Positions 34,401 through 43,466 of a stretch of 61,986 nucleotides of DNA are shown here, in pieces. Within the stretch, counting starts at the first letter, position 1. Every line of letters begins with the position of its first letter. Position numbers and translations under genes: made by a program. The notes beneath the pieces are model-generated. The model saw only the letters and a program-made list of their open reading frames with translations. It ran no database searches and was not told where the DNA came from. The DNA lies in NCBI GenBank assembly GCA_964526785.1, contig CAZGMJ010000032.1, positions 1 through 61,986 on the forward strand. The letters run 5' to 3'. The stretch is from CAZGMJ01 sp964526785 (GTDB lineage: Bacteria > Planctomycetota > Phycisphaerae > Sedimentisphaerales > Anaerobacaceae).

Positions 34401-36937
34401 AAGACCTCTATATCGTTGAACGTCAGCCAGTCGTTCGACTCTACGCCGTAGGAAACCAGCCTGATATAGTTCGTCTCGCCCGCCGTGAGATCCGCAAGAA
34501 CTGCCGGGTCTTCGGAAACAAACCAGCAGTCCGGCGGAATCGCCTCACCGCCTCCTCCTTCGGGAGGCGTGCATTCACCCACCAGATGCAGATCTTCCCC
34601 CGATTCGTTGGACGTATACACCTGCCATGTCGCAAACGGTGGATGGTCCCAGTGGATGACCATGTAGTTCTCTAATCGGATACTCAGCTTCTTGATCGTA
34701 CCCTCCGGCACGTCGAAGGAGTACAGTTTCGCAACATTCTCTCCGATAGCCCCGAGCATGTCGTCGGGTTCGAGATCGCCCGTGGAATACTCCGAAGGTA
34801 TGAGCGAGCCGACCGGTGCGGTCTGGGCGTTCAGCGTCTTGCTGTAACTGCTCTGCGATATGTCCAGTGTCGTTGCGGCATCGAAAACCGCCGGCATGTC
34901 CGTTTCCACGCTGTACCCGCTGAGAACGCCGACGGAGTTCGGATTATTGTCCAGCGTCGAGAGCACGGACACTTCATTGATATCTGCAAAGTCGTTGCAG
35001 TCGCGACCCTCGCAGTACTGAGCGTGCACCTCGACGTCGCCGCAGCCGTCGCCCCCAAAGCAGTCTATCGATGCCTCCAGTGGAAACTGCGTACTGATGT
35101 CGATCACTTCCGACGCATTCGGCTCGGCTATAGTCACAGCCAGTTCCGCAGCCTCCGCGGGAAGATTGTCCAGCGCCCTTTCGATATTGATTCGTCCCCA
35201 TCCGAATATGTTGTCCCATCCGGGGGTTCCGAGATCGTCTGCGTTGGCTTGCAGTACCTCCTGGATTTGCGAAGGGGCCAGCGATGGGTTCTCTTCGAGC
35301 AGCAGGGCGGCTGCTCCCGCCACGTGTGGAGCCGCCATCGACGTACCCACCGCACGGATGTACAAGTCCCCTTCGGCAAGAAAGTAGTCGTCGTAACACT
35401 GCTCGGCGATCAGATACAGACAGTAGAAGGGATTGTTCGCAACCTCCGTGCTGTACGTCGATGCGATCTCCGGAAACGTCGAACCGCCGTATTCGCCGCC
35501 TCCCGGCGCCACCACGTCGAGTTCAACCCCGCCGTCTGAATAACTCGCGATATTGTCATTCTTGTCCAAAGCCCCCACCGCGATGACCTTCGAAGCGCAT
35601 GCAGGCGAAACCATTGCATTCGGATTGCCGTCGTTGCCGGCCGCACACACCACCACGGCACCGGCATCGACCGCTGCATTCACGGCCCGGCCCATGTCGT
35701 TATCGTCGCACGTGCCCGTAAACAGTCCTTCGCCGAGGCTCATACTGATGACATCCGCTCCCTCCTCCACGCACCAGTTGACCCCGAGAATGACATCGCT
35801 CGCAAAACCGTCCCCGCTGTAGTCGAGTACCTTGGCGGCCAGCAGCGACACATCGGGACTGACGCCCCCGTATTTCAGCGAACTCGATGCGATGATACCG
35901 GCGCAATGCGTCCCATGTCCGTTGTCGTCCATGGCATCCTGGCTGTCGTCCATCGGATTGTACTGGGCGATAACCTTGTTGCGCAGATCTGGATGCGTAT
36001 AGTCGATTCCCGTATCAATCACGCACACCTTCACCTCATCCCCGGTGATCGCACTGTCCCACGCATAGTCGGCGCGAATCTGATACGCCGAATCTTCCAA
36101 CAGCGCCCTGACTCGCCGGTCCTCTTTAACGCTCTTGAATCGCGGCAGCTTCTTGAGCCGCTCGATTTTGTCGGGATCCATCTCGACCACGATGCGATTC
36201 TGCAGTTTGCCGTAGTTGTGCACCACCTTTGCCCCGATCTGGCGCACCGCGTCCGCATATTGTCGCCGGCGTGACCGTGCCTTAGCCGTCGATAGCGTCT
36301 TGGTCGCTCCTGCGTCGTCGGAAAGCTCGACAATAAAACGTCTGGTCCTCCGGGTGACTTGTCGGTCCGCCTTTTCGATGCGTTTGATCGCGTCGATGTC
36401 CCGCCTCTTGCGCTGCGGATAGACCGGTCGTTCGCCGGAAAGCAGTCGCCAGATGATCTGCTCTCGCAATGGGCCCGAATACTGGATCATCCCCTCCGCG
36501 TCGATGAATACACAGGTGGGCACGCGGTCGATGCCGAACTTCTCCGTGACAATGCGCGACTGGTCGGCGAGAACCCCATATGGCAGCGGATCCGGACCGA
36601 ACGCCTTAATGAGTTCCGCTTTACCCTGTCCGGCGGCGATGAAATACACGGTCAGATCGGTTCCGCCGGCGTCCGCAAATTGTTCGAGCGTGGGAAACGC
36701 TGCGTCGCAATGCGGACACCGCGTTGTGCCGAAAAGCAGCAGGGCGTTTTTGCCGGCCAGGCTCCCGAGCGTAACCGTTTGGCCGTACCGATCCCGCAGC
36801 GAGAAACCGGGTGCGCGCCGAGGCCCCAGATCGGTAGCGCTCACGGCCACAGCGCTCAGAAGAAACACTATCAGCGATATCGCCGCCGGGAATCGTGGAA
36901 CAATTGCTTGGAAACGGGCGGTCATCTTCTTATCCAT
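31442..36937 (-). CDS. Secreted thioredoxin-like/subtilisin (S8) fusion protease with duplicated beta domains and dockerin
   Basis: An exported protein of about 1831 residues. A signal peptide (about 1-34) precedes a thioredoxin/AhpC-TSA-like domain (about 40-165) with redox motif CPHC (74-77) and a cis-Pro loop VPTC. An I9-like propeptide (about 200-275) follows. The subtilisin domain has Asp308 (VIDTGID), His341 (NGHGTH) and Ser533 (GTSMAAP), with oxyanion Asn435. Then come two tandem copies of a roughly 270-residue beta module, further Ig-like modules and a C-terminal type I dockerin. ATG at 36937 is chosen because a TATAAT-containing promoter would start transcription near 36954, excluding the GTG at 36955. 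It is monocistronic. Confidence 0.9.
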   Translation of the reverse strand: MDKKMTARFQAIVPRFPAAISLIVFLLSAVAVSATDLGPRRAPGFSLRDRYGQTVTLGSLAGKNALLLFGTTRCPHCDAAFPTLEQFADAGGTDLTVYFIAAGQGKAELIKAFGPDPLPYGVLADQSRIVTEKFGIDRVPTCVFIDAEGMIQYSGPLREQIIWRLLSGERPVYPQRKRRDIDAIKRIEKADRQVTRRTRRFIVELSDDAGATKTLSTAKARSRRRQYADAVRQIGAKVVHNYGKLQNRIVVEMDPDKIERLKKLPRFKSVKEDRRVRALLEDSAYQIRADYAWDSAITGDEVKVCVIDTGIDYTHPDLRNKVIAQYNPMDDSQDAMDDNGHGTHCAGIIASSSLKYGGVSPDVSLLAAKVLDYSGDGFASDVILGVNWCVEEGADVISMSLGEGLFTGTCDDNDMGRAVNAAVDAGAVVVCAAGNDGNPNAMVSPACASKVIAVGALDKNDNIASYSDGGVELDVVAPGGGEYGGSTFPEIASTYSTEVANNPFYCLYLIAEQCYDDYFLAEGDLYIRAVGTSMAAPHVAGAAALLLEENPSLAPSQIQEVLQANADDLGTPGWDNIFGWGRINIERALDNLPAEAAELAVTIAEPNASEVIDISTQFPLEASIDCFGGDGCGDVEVHAQYCEGRDCNDFADINEVSVLSTLDNNPNSVGVLSGYSVETDMPAVFDAATTLDISQSSYSKTLNAQTAPVGSLIPSEYSTGDLEPDDMLGAIGENVAKLYSFDVPEGTIKKLSIRLENYMVIHWDHPPFATWQVYTSNESGEDLHLVGECTPPEGGGGEAIPPDCWFVSEDPAVLADLTAGETNYIRLVSYGVESNDWLTFNDIEVLIEYAVDPENDEVHRYYVKFDISELEPADDITGARLKIDVAQAAAGSIADVHFVDETLLPIASAQALHEPADPCYSGLANPVKSFSCETTGLKNLNIKGAVEEALAAGRDAVAFQISERNDDQVVSLYGMSSENAPSLTISRRVAQLPDSQSSGNNQANETLNGSRPLTYDTVVTRALRTDQYSRSGYPDAVTLGADFTSEFRTGDLEPEDGIGATGENAEKLYDFEMPAGPVNRIRIKMVNYLVVHFDHPPFATWQVYLSNADGANLELIGECTPAEGGGGEAQPPDCWFTSDDPEVLTQLAAGATQYIKVVSTGVGPNDWLTFSELEVMVDYEIDAENDQVSRYYVTFDISEFASNVQIDSASLNLYVEQAGTNAVGDVNLVNPTYDPAVGAYTIFHAESLAYSSQTNPIKSFSAETVGPVLLNVKGALEDAIDGGANQIAFLVSERNEKDRNARFAIKGSASANPPRLDVYVKSGISGAKVHWNLLPADHGDFTLRVLATNDIGARSVSDARVVTIEDPNLPVIGAVECMVDSQWGDCKSFEYGDVIERIRVEASDRQDVPDVRLVVRNVPDDQNFVDVEMAYSDGVFTDETNLLITDSGQWQIRVRCSDSDNNMDSKTISWTVPWGRLSSYIVSPFEQTTVAKSGNLTIRAGIECLDAECPASEVGLQLNEPNELKYDDRTAEDYGDLGSTDSYIAVKFEPETYPAQIRTARFYVWDETAYPFEIHVWDDDGPGGTPGTELVAPFAVDPVVASGPEEVAWFDVDMTQYDIIVESGQFYIGWRQIEAGKVNQVGFDQTGMSYRRTWGYLPSLGWFNLDDYCQFCSLMPDFCDFCGNIMIRAVVGEPGKFEGDLPRTAAGAPLYSPLGHPGDCPNMKAGETCERTFEVYAVGTVGERATVSPIGHNRNSYDVGGSLVINIAEPENACDAANLDAIGRVDLIDLALVNGQIGRNEPSRAMDANGDGKVDLLDLATLAQYWLMECP
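32975..34790 (-). repeat. Tandem duplication within the subtilisin-fusion gene
   Basis: Two adjacent units of about 820 bp (roughly 33976-34790 and 32975-33803) encode matching modules. Each begins with a TGDLEP motif and contains HPPFATWQVY, a GECTP-EGGGGEA-PPDCWF motif and a KSFS-ET segment near its end. Nucleotide similarity is obvious but clearly diverged, so the duplication is old. Each unit looks like a beta-sandwich followed by a DNRLRE-type module. Confidence 0.8.
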
Positions 36938-36960
36938 TTTCTTGCCCCGGCTCACCGTAT

Positions 36961-36989
36961 ATTATACTCCGAAAGAAGGCCAAATACAA
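36961..36989 (-). promoter_or_regulatory. Promoter candidate for the subtilisin-fusion gene
   Basis: On the minus strand, TTGTAT, a 17-bp spacer and a perfect TATAAT end 24 nt upstream of the ATG at 36937. The predicted transcription start near 36954 supports that ATG. Confidence 0.5.
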
Positions 36990-37050
36990 GCCAAAATGCG
37001 ATTTTAGAGCCCGTCCTGGCGATATCTACGCCCCCAATCTGTCAATGTTC

Positions 37051-37079
37051 TTGACTTACACATGCGCGTGCGGTATCAC
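37051..37079 (+). promoter_or_regulatory. Promoter for tRNA-Arg
   Basis: TTGACT, a 17-bp spacer and TATCAC end 14 nt before the tRNA 5' end. Confidence 0.5.
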
Positions 37080-37093
37080 AATGACTTGGTTGT

Positions 37094-37167
<74 letters not shown>

Positions 37168-38548
37168 GTGTGTGGAGCTTCACGACGGCAGACTTCCTGG
37201 TTTTAGACGATTTTGAGGACTACAACAACTTCTCACCTGATACTGTATGGGAAGCCTGGGCCGACGGGTTTGGCAATCAGAGCAATGGTTCGCAGGTCGG
37301 TCATGATATAGGCAACACAGTCGATGAGGGCGAGTATTACGTTGAGCGGAACGATGTCAATGACGGTGTCGTGTACGGTGGCGATCAGTCGATGCCATTC
37401 TATTATAACAACAGCGGCGTTGCTTGCGAAGCGACAATGGCGCTGATGGGAAATAAACGCGATTGGACGCAGCACGGCATTAAAGCCTTGAGTCTGTGGT
37501 ATCAGGGACAGGCCGGATCATTGGGCAGCTTTGTCGAAGGGCCAGGCGGGACCTACACGATCACCGGTGCCGGTTCAGACATATGGGGCACGGCCGACGA
37601 GTTCCACTTTGCCTGGAAGAACCTCAATGGTGTGGGCAGCATTACGGCTCGGCTCGACGAAGTTATTGCCAACGATACTGACCCATGGGTGAAGACAGGC
37701 CTCATGATCCGGGAAAGCCTCGATCCGGGCTCGAAGTTTGCGGCTGTGTACATTACAAGTGGTAACGGCTGCAGATTCCAGCCGAGAGCAGAAACTGGTG
37801 GTGATGCTTCAAGTGATGGTGCCGTGACAACACTGGCTGATGTTACCGTACCCCACTGGATCCGACTCGATAGAGACTTCTCGGGCAACTTCCTTGCGTA
37901 CGACTCGAACGACGGTGTGACCTGGTTCCCGCTTGCTTGGAGTCCCTGAATGGAAATGTCCATGTGGGCTTTGCGATGACAAGTCATACTGCGGGTCTGC
38001 AGGCTACAGGTGTCTTTTCCAACATTTCGACCACCGGCGACATCACTGGGGCGTGGCAGAATCAGAGTATCGGCATCCAGAGCAACGCGGCCGAGCAGAT
38101 GTACGTGAAGATCACGGACGGGGCGGGCCAGAGCGCAACGGTTCCGAATCCGGATCCAAATGCGGCGCAGGTCACGGAATGGACCGAATGGGGCGAATTC
38201 GGCCAGGGCATTGCGTTGACGGAGTTCATGGCCAATAACCCGAGTCTGAATCCGGCGAACATCGCTTCCATGACAATCGGCTTTGGTCCGCCAGCAGGTG
38301 GCAGCGGCTTGGTTTTCTTTGACGATATCCGGCTGTACGCCAGCCGATGCGTGCCGGAATTGGTCGAGTCCGTAGGTGGTCTTAACGACAACTGTATTGT
38401 TGATTTGCCGGATCTGGAGATGATGACCGTTCAATGGCTGGATAGCGGTCCTGATCTCGAAACAGACATAAACACAGATGAAGTTGTCGACTTTGTGGAT
38501 TATGCTCTGCTAACGGAAGCGTGGCTGGAAGAAATGCTCTGGCCGTAA
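37168..38548 (+). pseudogene. 5'-truncated, frameshifted LamG/dockerin-type secreted protein remnant
   Basis: The reading frame opens immediately after the tRNA with VWSFTTADF followed by DDFEDYN. This motif is normally found deep inside long planctomycetal secreted proteins, so the N-terminal part is missing. The frame runs to a stop at 37947-37949. Homologous-looking sequence resumes in the +1 frame from about 37937 (LNGNVHVGFAMTSH), implying a single-base indel. It then runs to 38548 through a carbohydrate-binding-like segment (FFDDIRLYASR). A final dockerin-like pair, LNDNCIVDLPDLEMMTVQW and DINTDEVVDFVDYALLTEAW, closes it. There is no signal peptide and no ribosome-binding site. A sequencing error could explain the frameshift but not the missing start. 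Confidence 0.8.
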
Positions 38549-38594
38549 GTCACTACGATGTGATGTTTAAGGCCGATGTTGGATGTTTTGGATT

Positions 38595-38631
38595 CAGAGG
38601 TTCGTGCTTTGGGCGCGAGCCTCTGCCTTTT
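38595..38631 (+). terminator. Hairpin terminator after the pseudogene
   Basis: A CAGAGG/CCTCTG stem, extended by a TCG/CGA pairing with one mismatch, is followed by CCTTTT 47 nt past the stop. It is probably the surviving terminator of the decayed gene. Confidence 0.5.
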
Positions 38632-39178
38632 GGTGTGTGAAGGTCGGTAGGCGTACCAAGCCGTCAGCTTCATTCCATCAGGTCTCTCTTGTCTTGTTGG
38701 CAGTTCCCGCCGGCAACATGTATTGACGGTAGATCAATAGATTGAACACGGATGGCCGGAGATTTTGAGCCCGAAGAGAATACCGACTTTTCCGACTGTG
38801 CCTTTCTATCAGAACGATGGTTAGGTGACTGCTCACGCCTCGAATGGTGTGAACGAAGACACATAAACCACGATGGTTCAGTTGATGTCCATGACTTGGG
38901 GCGGCTGATCACTAACTGGTTGTTGGGTTCAATTAGAAAGCCTGCTGTGCCCGCCGGCGAGATCGAAAGGCTGGATACCTTACTACTTCGGCAACAGCTT
39001 CACCGCCGGGGTTGCACCCAATGCTGGCCGAAAGTGCGGGAAGGATGTGGACGGTCAGAAACTTCTTGAGGCCGGCGCGAGTGTAATCGCAGCCTCTTTG
39101 ACATGAAGACACTGCTATCGGCGGAAAGACGCAAGATCGTTCAGCTATTGGGATTGTCGTGACTTTACGCATATGATC
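38632..39178. other. Gene-remnant region without an intact gene
   Basis: About 550 bp between the pseudogene terminator and the promoter of the polysaccharide locus. It holds a dockerin fragment (38752-38936) and a further open stretch at 38972-39100. In a different frame that stretch reads GWIPYYFGNSFTAGVAPN and ends at a stop. Neither has a start region. Confidence 0.5.
38752..38936 (+). pseudogene. Orphan dockerin fragment
   Basis: The plus-strand frame encodes FEPEENTDFSDCAFLSERWL followed by HINHDGSVDVHDLGRLITNW. These are the two calcium-binding-loop/helix halves of a type I dockerin, without any upstream catalytic or signal sequence. The frame then runs on into unrelated sequence to 39069. 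It is best read as the 3' scrap of a lost secreted enzyme. Confidence 0.65.
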
Positions 39179-39207
39179 TTGACCCGCTCTTACGCGTGCT
39201 CTATGCT
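39179..39207 (+). promoter_or_regulatory. Sigma70-like promoter of the polysaccharide locus
   Basis: TTGACC, a 17-bp spacer and TATGCT end 48 nt before the first ATG of the operon at 39256. Confidence 0.55.
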
Positions 39208-39255
39208 TTGTTGACCATCACCGAGTGTAATCGATATTCTGTAGGGGCATAGTGA

Positions 39256-41367
39256 ATGATGAGAGCGACAGATTTCCGGCTCGATCATATGTTTCGACAC
39301 ACAAGAAGCAGGGAGAATTCCTTCAGGGGCCCTTTGAAGGCCATTTTCTTCTTTCTTGTTGTCTGCATGGCAACATTGTCATCTGCGGCAACGCCGACGG
39401 ACAATCCCGTCGCCGCATATTACGACGGCCCGGAAGGGTATCCCGCGTGGACGGACATGATTCGATGGTCCAACGTGATTGACATGTCGCGTTACGAGAA
39501 AGGGGCCACACAATTCGAGAAGTTCGAGAATGCCCGCGACGAACTGGCCGCAGAGGGGGGCGGCGTCTTGTATTATCCGGCCGGTGTTTATGATTTCACG
39601 AAGGGACCTTTTGACGGTCCTGCGGGGCGTGGACTGCTTCTGAAGGAAGGCGTTGTGATCCGCGGTCAACGGCCCTCCGGCAAGCCGTGCGCGGCACGCG
39701 ACGGCGAACTTGAATTGGGAACGCAGTTCGAGTTCGGTTTTCGCACCAGGGGTGGCGGGAAGGTCCCCCGGGACTGGAACCTCATCGGACTGCATACTGA
39801 CGAAAGCGGGCGGAGTCCCGACCTGATCGGGATATGCTGGGTACATCTTGATGGAGCGGTGATTCATTTCGGACCTGATTTCGATTGGGGAAAGACATGG
39901 AAAAAGGCGGGAGGATGGCGGAGTTTTTATGTCAAGGATTCATGGGCTAATCGCAAAGCCGACGGGACCCATCCTCTCGACGCCTACATGGCCGGTCCAG
40001 TGTACGTGGAATCCAATCACGGGCGTGATCCTGACGGAACGCCGTACGAAGGCTCGCCAGGTATTGAGCCGGTCGAAAACGCGGATAGATTCCTGGGCAG
40101 CGGATTCGGCAGGCTCGTGTTCGGATGTGTGTTGGAGAATTCCTGCATGACCAACGATGTCGAAACCTGCGGGCGCAAAGAGTCCCGCGAAGGTTTCGGC
40201 CCCGATGGCTTTCATATGGCCCGATATGTGGGGCGCATTGGGGCGTATGGCTCTCGGGTATTGGTGGCGAACAATCTGCTGGCGAAGAGTCCGAAGCATT
40301 GCTTTGGTTACGAGCAGACAACCGTGCGGACACAGCCAGGTCGGGGAAACGATTACAGGATTCTCGATACCCGAACAAGCCGCGTTCTCTTCGACTACGG
40401 ACGCGTGCTCGGGATCGATATCAATAAGGACATGCTGGCCACCATGCAGGGACTGCTGGAAGACCGCAATTCGGGCGGCTTCTTCGCAGAAGGCGTTGTG
40501 GTTCAGGACAACTACGTATTCAATCACGGGCACAAGGGATTCAATTTGTCGGGCAAGTGGATGGTTGTGCGGCGCAATTACAATGCCCGAAAGATGCTCA
40601 AGAGCGGCGAGGATCCTTACGGGATCGGCGACTGGCGATTGACCCTGGAAGGATTCGTCGAGAGCGCCGGCGGTGGCGGAGGGATGATCTCCGACAACTA
40701 TTCGCGGGCGTTCGATCTGGCCGGCAGAAATCTCTGGGTAGACGGCAATTACTACGAGAACCTCGGCTCATCTCCGGGAAACGACGGGGAGGGTATTCTC
40801 TGCCAGCATCACAATGGCACGCACTGGTACTCCTGGGCCGTTACGCACAACCGGCATCAAAAGGGTGATGGCAAGAGTGGCTATATCGGCGCGTGGGCAA
40901 CGCGAATGCACGGGGCATTGATCGCCTGGAACGAGACAGCCGGCTGGGTGGGCATAGCGGCGTCGAACGACACGGCCGATCTGGCCTTTGTCGCCAACGA
41001 AGCGGAATCGGTCAAGTACGGCAAACGCGAGCTGGTTGTCGAGCCGCCGAGGGGCGTGCCGAAAGCGCCGGGCACAGTCAAGGCTGATCTCTACGAACGG
41101 GACGCGGTGCTGATAGAGTGGCAGGACAATGCGGACAATGAAATCGGCTTTCGAATTGAACGCAGAATCGAAGATGGGCCCTGGTGCGCGATTGCCTATC
41201 GACCGCCTCGAATTGAAGGGTCGCAGGATAATCCACAGACATGGGTTGATTTTCTGGCTCCATGCGGGAGGCCGTTGCGTTACCGGGTTGTGGCAATAAG
41301 TGTGAAAGACAGCGATCAAGGTGCAAGCGAAGCAGTCGGACCGGTAGTCATTCGCAAATTCAGATGA
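39256..41367 (+). CDS. Secreted right-handed beta-helix protein, polysaccharide lyase-like, with C-terminal FN3 domain
   Basis: An exported protein of 703 residues. A long basic n-region leads to a signal peptide core (FFFLVVCMATLSSA, about residues 31-44). The motif GGGVLYYPAGVYDF near residue 100 is typical of pectate-lyase-3-type beta-helices. Coils with VVVQDNYVFNHGHKGFNLSGKWMVV-type repeats follow to about residue 590. The last 100 or so residues (PGTVKADLYERDAVLIEWQDNADNEIGF) form a fibronectin type III-like domain. Substrate and catalytic residues are not assignable. Its position as first gene of a lyase-rich operon supports a role in glycan cleavage. Two consecutive ATG codons mark the start, with an AGGGG upstream. 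Confidence 0.82.
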   Translation: MMRATDFRLDHMFRHTRSRENSFRGPLKAIFFFLVVCMATLSSAATPTDNPVAAYYDGPEGYPAWTDMIRWSNVIDMSRYEKGATQFEKFENARDELAAEGGGVLYYPAGVYDFTKGPFDGPAGRGLLLKEGVVIRGQRPSGKPCAARDGELELGTQFEFGFRTRGGGKVPRDWNLIGLHTDESGRSPDLIGICWVHLDGAVIHFGPDFDWGKTWKKAGGWRSFYVKDSWANRKADGTHPLDAYMAGPVYVESNHGRDPDGTPYEGSPGIEPVENADRFLGSGFGRLVFGCVLENSCMTNDVETCGRKESREGFGPDGFHMARYVGRIGAYGSRVLVANNLLAKSPKHCFGYEQTTVRTQPGRGNDYRILDTRTSRVLFDYGRVLGIDINKDMLATMQGLLEDRNSGGFFAEGVVVQDNYVFNHGHKGFNLSGKWMVVRRNYNARKMLKSGEDPYGIGDWRLTLEGFVESAGGGGGMISDNYSRAFDLAGRNLWVDGNYYENLGSSPGNDGEGILCQHHNGTHWYSWAVTHNRHQKGDGKSGYIGAWATRMHGALIAWNETAGWVGIAASNDTADLAFVANEAESVKYGKRELVVEPPRGVPKAPGTVKADLYERDAVLIEWQDNADNEIGFRIERRIEDGPWCAIAYRPPRIEGSQDNPQTWVDFLAPCGRPLRYRVVAISVKDSDQGASEAVGPVVIRKFR

Positions 41368-41400
41368 TCGCCCCGCGGCGTGAATAAGGTGGTGTTGAAC

Positions 41401-43449
41401 ATGGCAGATACACAGTTGCAGTTTTCAAAGAGGCATCATGATGCACGATGCAGAACCAGTATGCGGGGCACGTTCCGGTCAAAGTTATGGCTGTCGACGG
41501 TTCTTGTGATCGCGTTCCGAGGGATTGGCATATGCTATGCATTGCCGGTCCCGGGGTCGGATGCTGCGAAGATGCAGGAGGAATCGGCAAGTGTACAGAT
41601 CACCGGTCTGCTCCTGAATGTCAACGGCCATACGGAAGTGCCGCGTGGGCTTTTTGGGGTCCATGCCGATACGCGTTTGAGTGCCGAGCGCGCCGAGCAA
41701 TGGGGCATAGACGGTTTTCGCCAGATCCATTTCGGGCCGGGCAGTGGATCGGTCGTGTGGGACAAGGAGGGTGTGCTGCGGGAGCCTTTCAAGAGCATGG
41801 CGGTGGTCATTGACTGCCAGGGAGATCGATACGCTCCGGCACTGTGTCTGACCAAGCCGGATTACAAGGAATTCTTCGAGCGCATCGGACGAGAGTACGC
41901 GCAGAAATGCAGGAATCGCGGCTGGGACGGGTACGCGGAATTCTGGAATGAGCCCTATCTCAACTGGGCCGAACGCAGCAGGAAGAATTACAATCCGAAG
42001 TACTACGACATATCGAAGGCGAAAGAGGACGGACCGGTTACGATCAAGGGCTGGGCAGAGCCGTTGAAGTACCTGCGATGGCGGCGGCTGTGGGCTTATG
42101 ATGAGGAGCGGGAGAAGATCAACTATCTGGTGCCGGTGCCGCCGGAGGCGAAGCCCGGTGACCGCTTCGAACACGAACTGAACCTTTACTTCATGCCCAA
42201 GGGGAGACGGACGTACAAGGTGGTGGAGAAGTGGGATGTGTATGATCCGACGGCGGTGTCCTTCTGGTCCGGCAAGCAGAACTATGATTTCTACATGTGG
42301 ATGTTTCTGCCGTGGGCAAAGGCGATCAAACAGACCAATCCGGCTATTACCGTCATCGGCGGCTGGGATTTCCATATCAACTCGGAAGATTGGAAGGCGT
42401 GGGAGATGCTGTACAAGCCCATGATCGACGAATCGATCCAGTGGCTCGACGGCGTGACCGAGCACCACTACGGCTCCGATACGCGAATGACTACCGCAAC
42501 GTACGAGGTCGTTGTGGGATACGCACAAACCGAGCACGGCAAATGGCTGCACTGCTACAATACGGAAACCGCCGGGTGCGTGGACCCTGCTGTGCCGGGC
42601 AATCGACACGGAAACGCAACGCCTTACGGGGCATACAATTACGGCCTGCGGGACATCGTCGAGTTGATCTACCGGAGTCCGGACAAGGTGATGGCGCGGA
42701 CGGCGCACGGCTCTCTGAGGGAAGGCTGGGGCGGAGGCGGTGATGAGTTTCGTTTCAAGTTGCTCAAGGATTTTCGAGGCAGGCTGGTCAAGTGCGTCTC
42801 GGACGATCTCGACATCTGGCCGATTGCGTGTGTAAACGGCGATCAGTTGGTTGTCACCATGTTCAACGATCATAGCGTCGATTGCAAAATCAATGTGACT
42901 ATCGACGCCCCGGCGACAACCCAGTTTGATGGCGCGCAAAAAACATGGGTCGTCCCCACGTCGGAAGGAGGTCCGCTCGAATTCCGCGAGGCAGAAATCG
43001 AGGCAAGAGGGACCTCGTGGACCGGGAAGGTCGCGGTTGCGAAGAAGACAGGAGTGAAACTTGCGTTTGCTCTCGACGGCAGGCCTGCCGCACCATCACA
43101 GATACTGCGCAGGCAGTTTTTTGCAAAGGGCATATTGAAGGCCGTCGAATCAGGCGAACCGGCGGCATTCGACATTTCCCTCGACCCGAAACTCCTCACG
43201 CGGCCTCAGAGCGCACAAATCAAGGTCGTGCTCGAAGGTGTGGATGACGGTGAAGGCGTAGTTCGCGTGAACGGCAGGGCCGTCAAACTGCCTGATTATG
43301 ACTGGCTGATCGAGATTCCGATCGAACCCTCGATTCTAAAGCCGCAAACGAAGCTTGTGTTCGAAACCGAGGGGGACGGCTATCAGGTGGACGTGACGAG
43401 TATTGCCGTGGACGTGCCAGTAAGAAGCCAAGGCCGAGGCAGGCAATAG
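41401..43449 (+). CDS. Secreted clan GH-A-like glycoside hydrolase
   Basis: An exported protein of about 682 residues, likely a TIM-barrel glycosidase. The acid/base motif is EFWNEPY (Glu184). A second motif, VTEHHYG (about 353-359), and a nucleophile candidate in YNTETAG (Glu390) follow at clan GH-A spacing. The conserved start PRGLFGVHADTRL precedes the barrel. Two beta-sandwich segments occupy the last 200 or so residues. I cannot place it in a specific GH family; GH39- or GH86-like agarase/porphyranase relatives are possible. ATG at 41401 has AAGGTGG 8 nt upstream. A GTG at 41380 and an ATG at 41461 (a compact signal peptide) are alternatives. It lies in the same operon as its neighbours. 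Confidence 0.72.
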   Translation: MADTQLQFSKRHHDARCRTSMRGTFRSKLWLSTVLVIAFRGIGICYALPVPGSDAAKMQEESASVQITGLLLNVNGHTEVPRGLFGVHADTRLSAERAEQWGIDGFRQIHFGPGSGSVVWDKEGVLREPFKSMAVVIDCQGDRYAPALCLTKPDYKEFFERIGREYAQKCRNRGWDGYAEFWNEPYLNWAERSRKNYNPKYYDISKAKEDGPVTIKGWAEPLKYLRWRRLWAYDEEREKINYLVPVPPEAKPGDRFEHELNLYFMPKGRRTYKVVEKWDVYDPTAVSFWSGKQNYDFYMWMFLPWAKAIKQTNPAITVIGGWDFHINSEDWKAWEMLYKPMIDESIQWLDGVTEHHYGSDTRMTTATYEVVVGYAQTEHGKWLHCYNTETAGCVDPAVPGNRHGNATPYGAYNYGLRDIVELIYRSPDKVMARTAHGSLREGWGGGGDEFRFKLLKDFRGRLVKCVSDDLDIWPIACVNGDQLVVTMFNDHSVDCKINVTIDAPATTQFDGAQKTWVVPTSEGGPLEFREAEIEARGTSWTGKVAVAKKTGVKLAFALDGRPAAPSQILRRQFFAKGILKAVESGEPAAFDISLDPKLLTRPQSAQIKVVLEGVDDGEGVVRVNGRAVKLPDYDWLIEIPIEPSILKPQTKLVFETEGDGYQVDVTSIAVDVPVRSQGRGRQ

Positions 43450-43466
43450 AACCCAGGAGGTCAGAT

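Noticed and set aside
41485..42939. 484-codon minus-strand open frame
   Set aside because: Antisense of the GH-A-like hydrolase gene, which has a catalytic motif, a signal peptide and an operon context.
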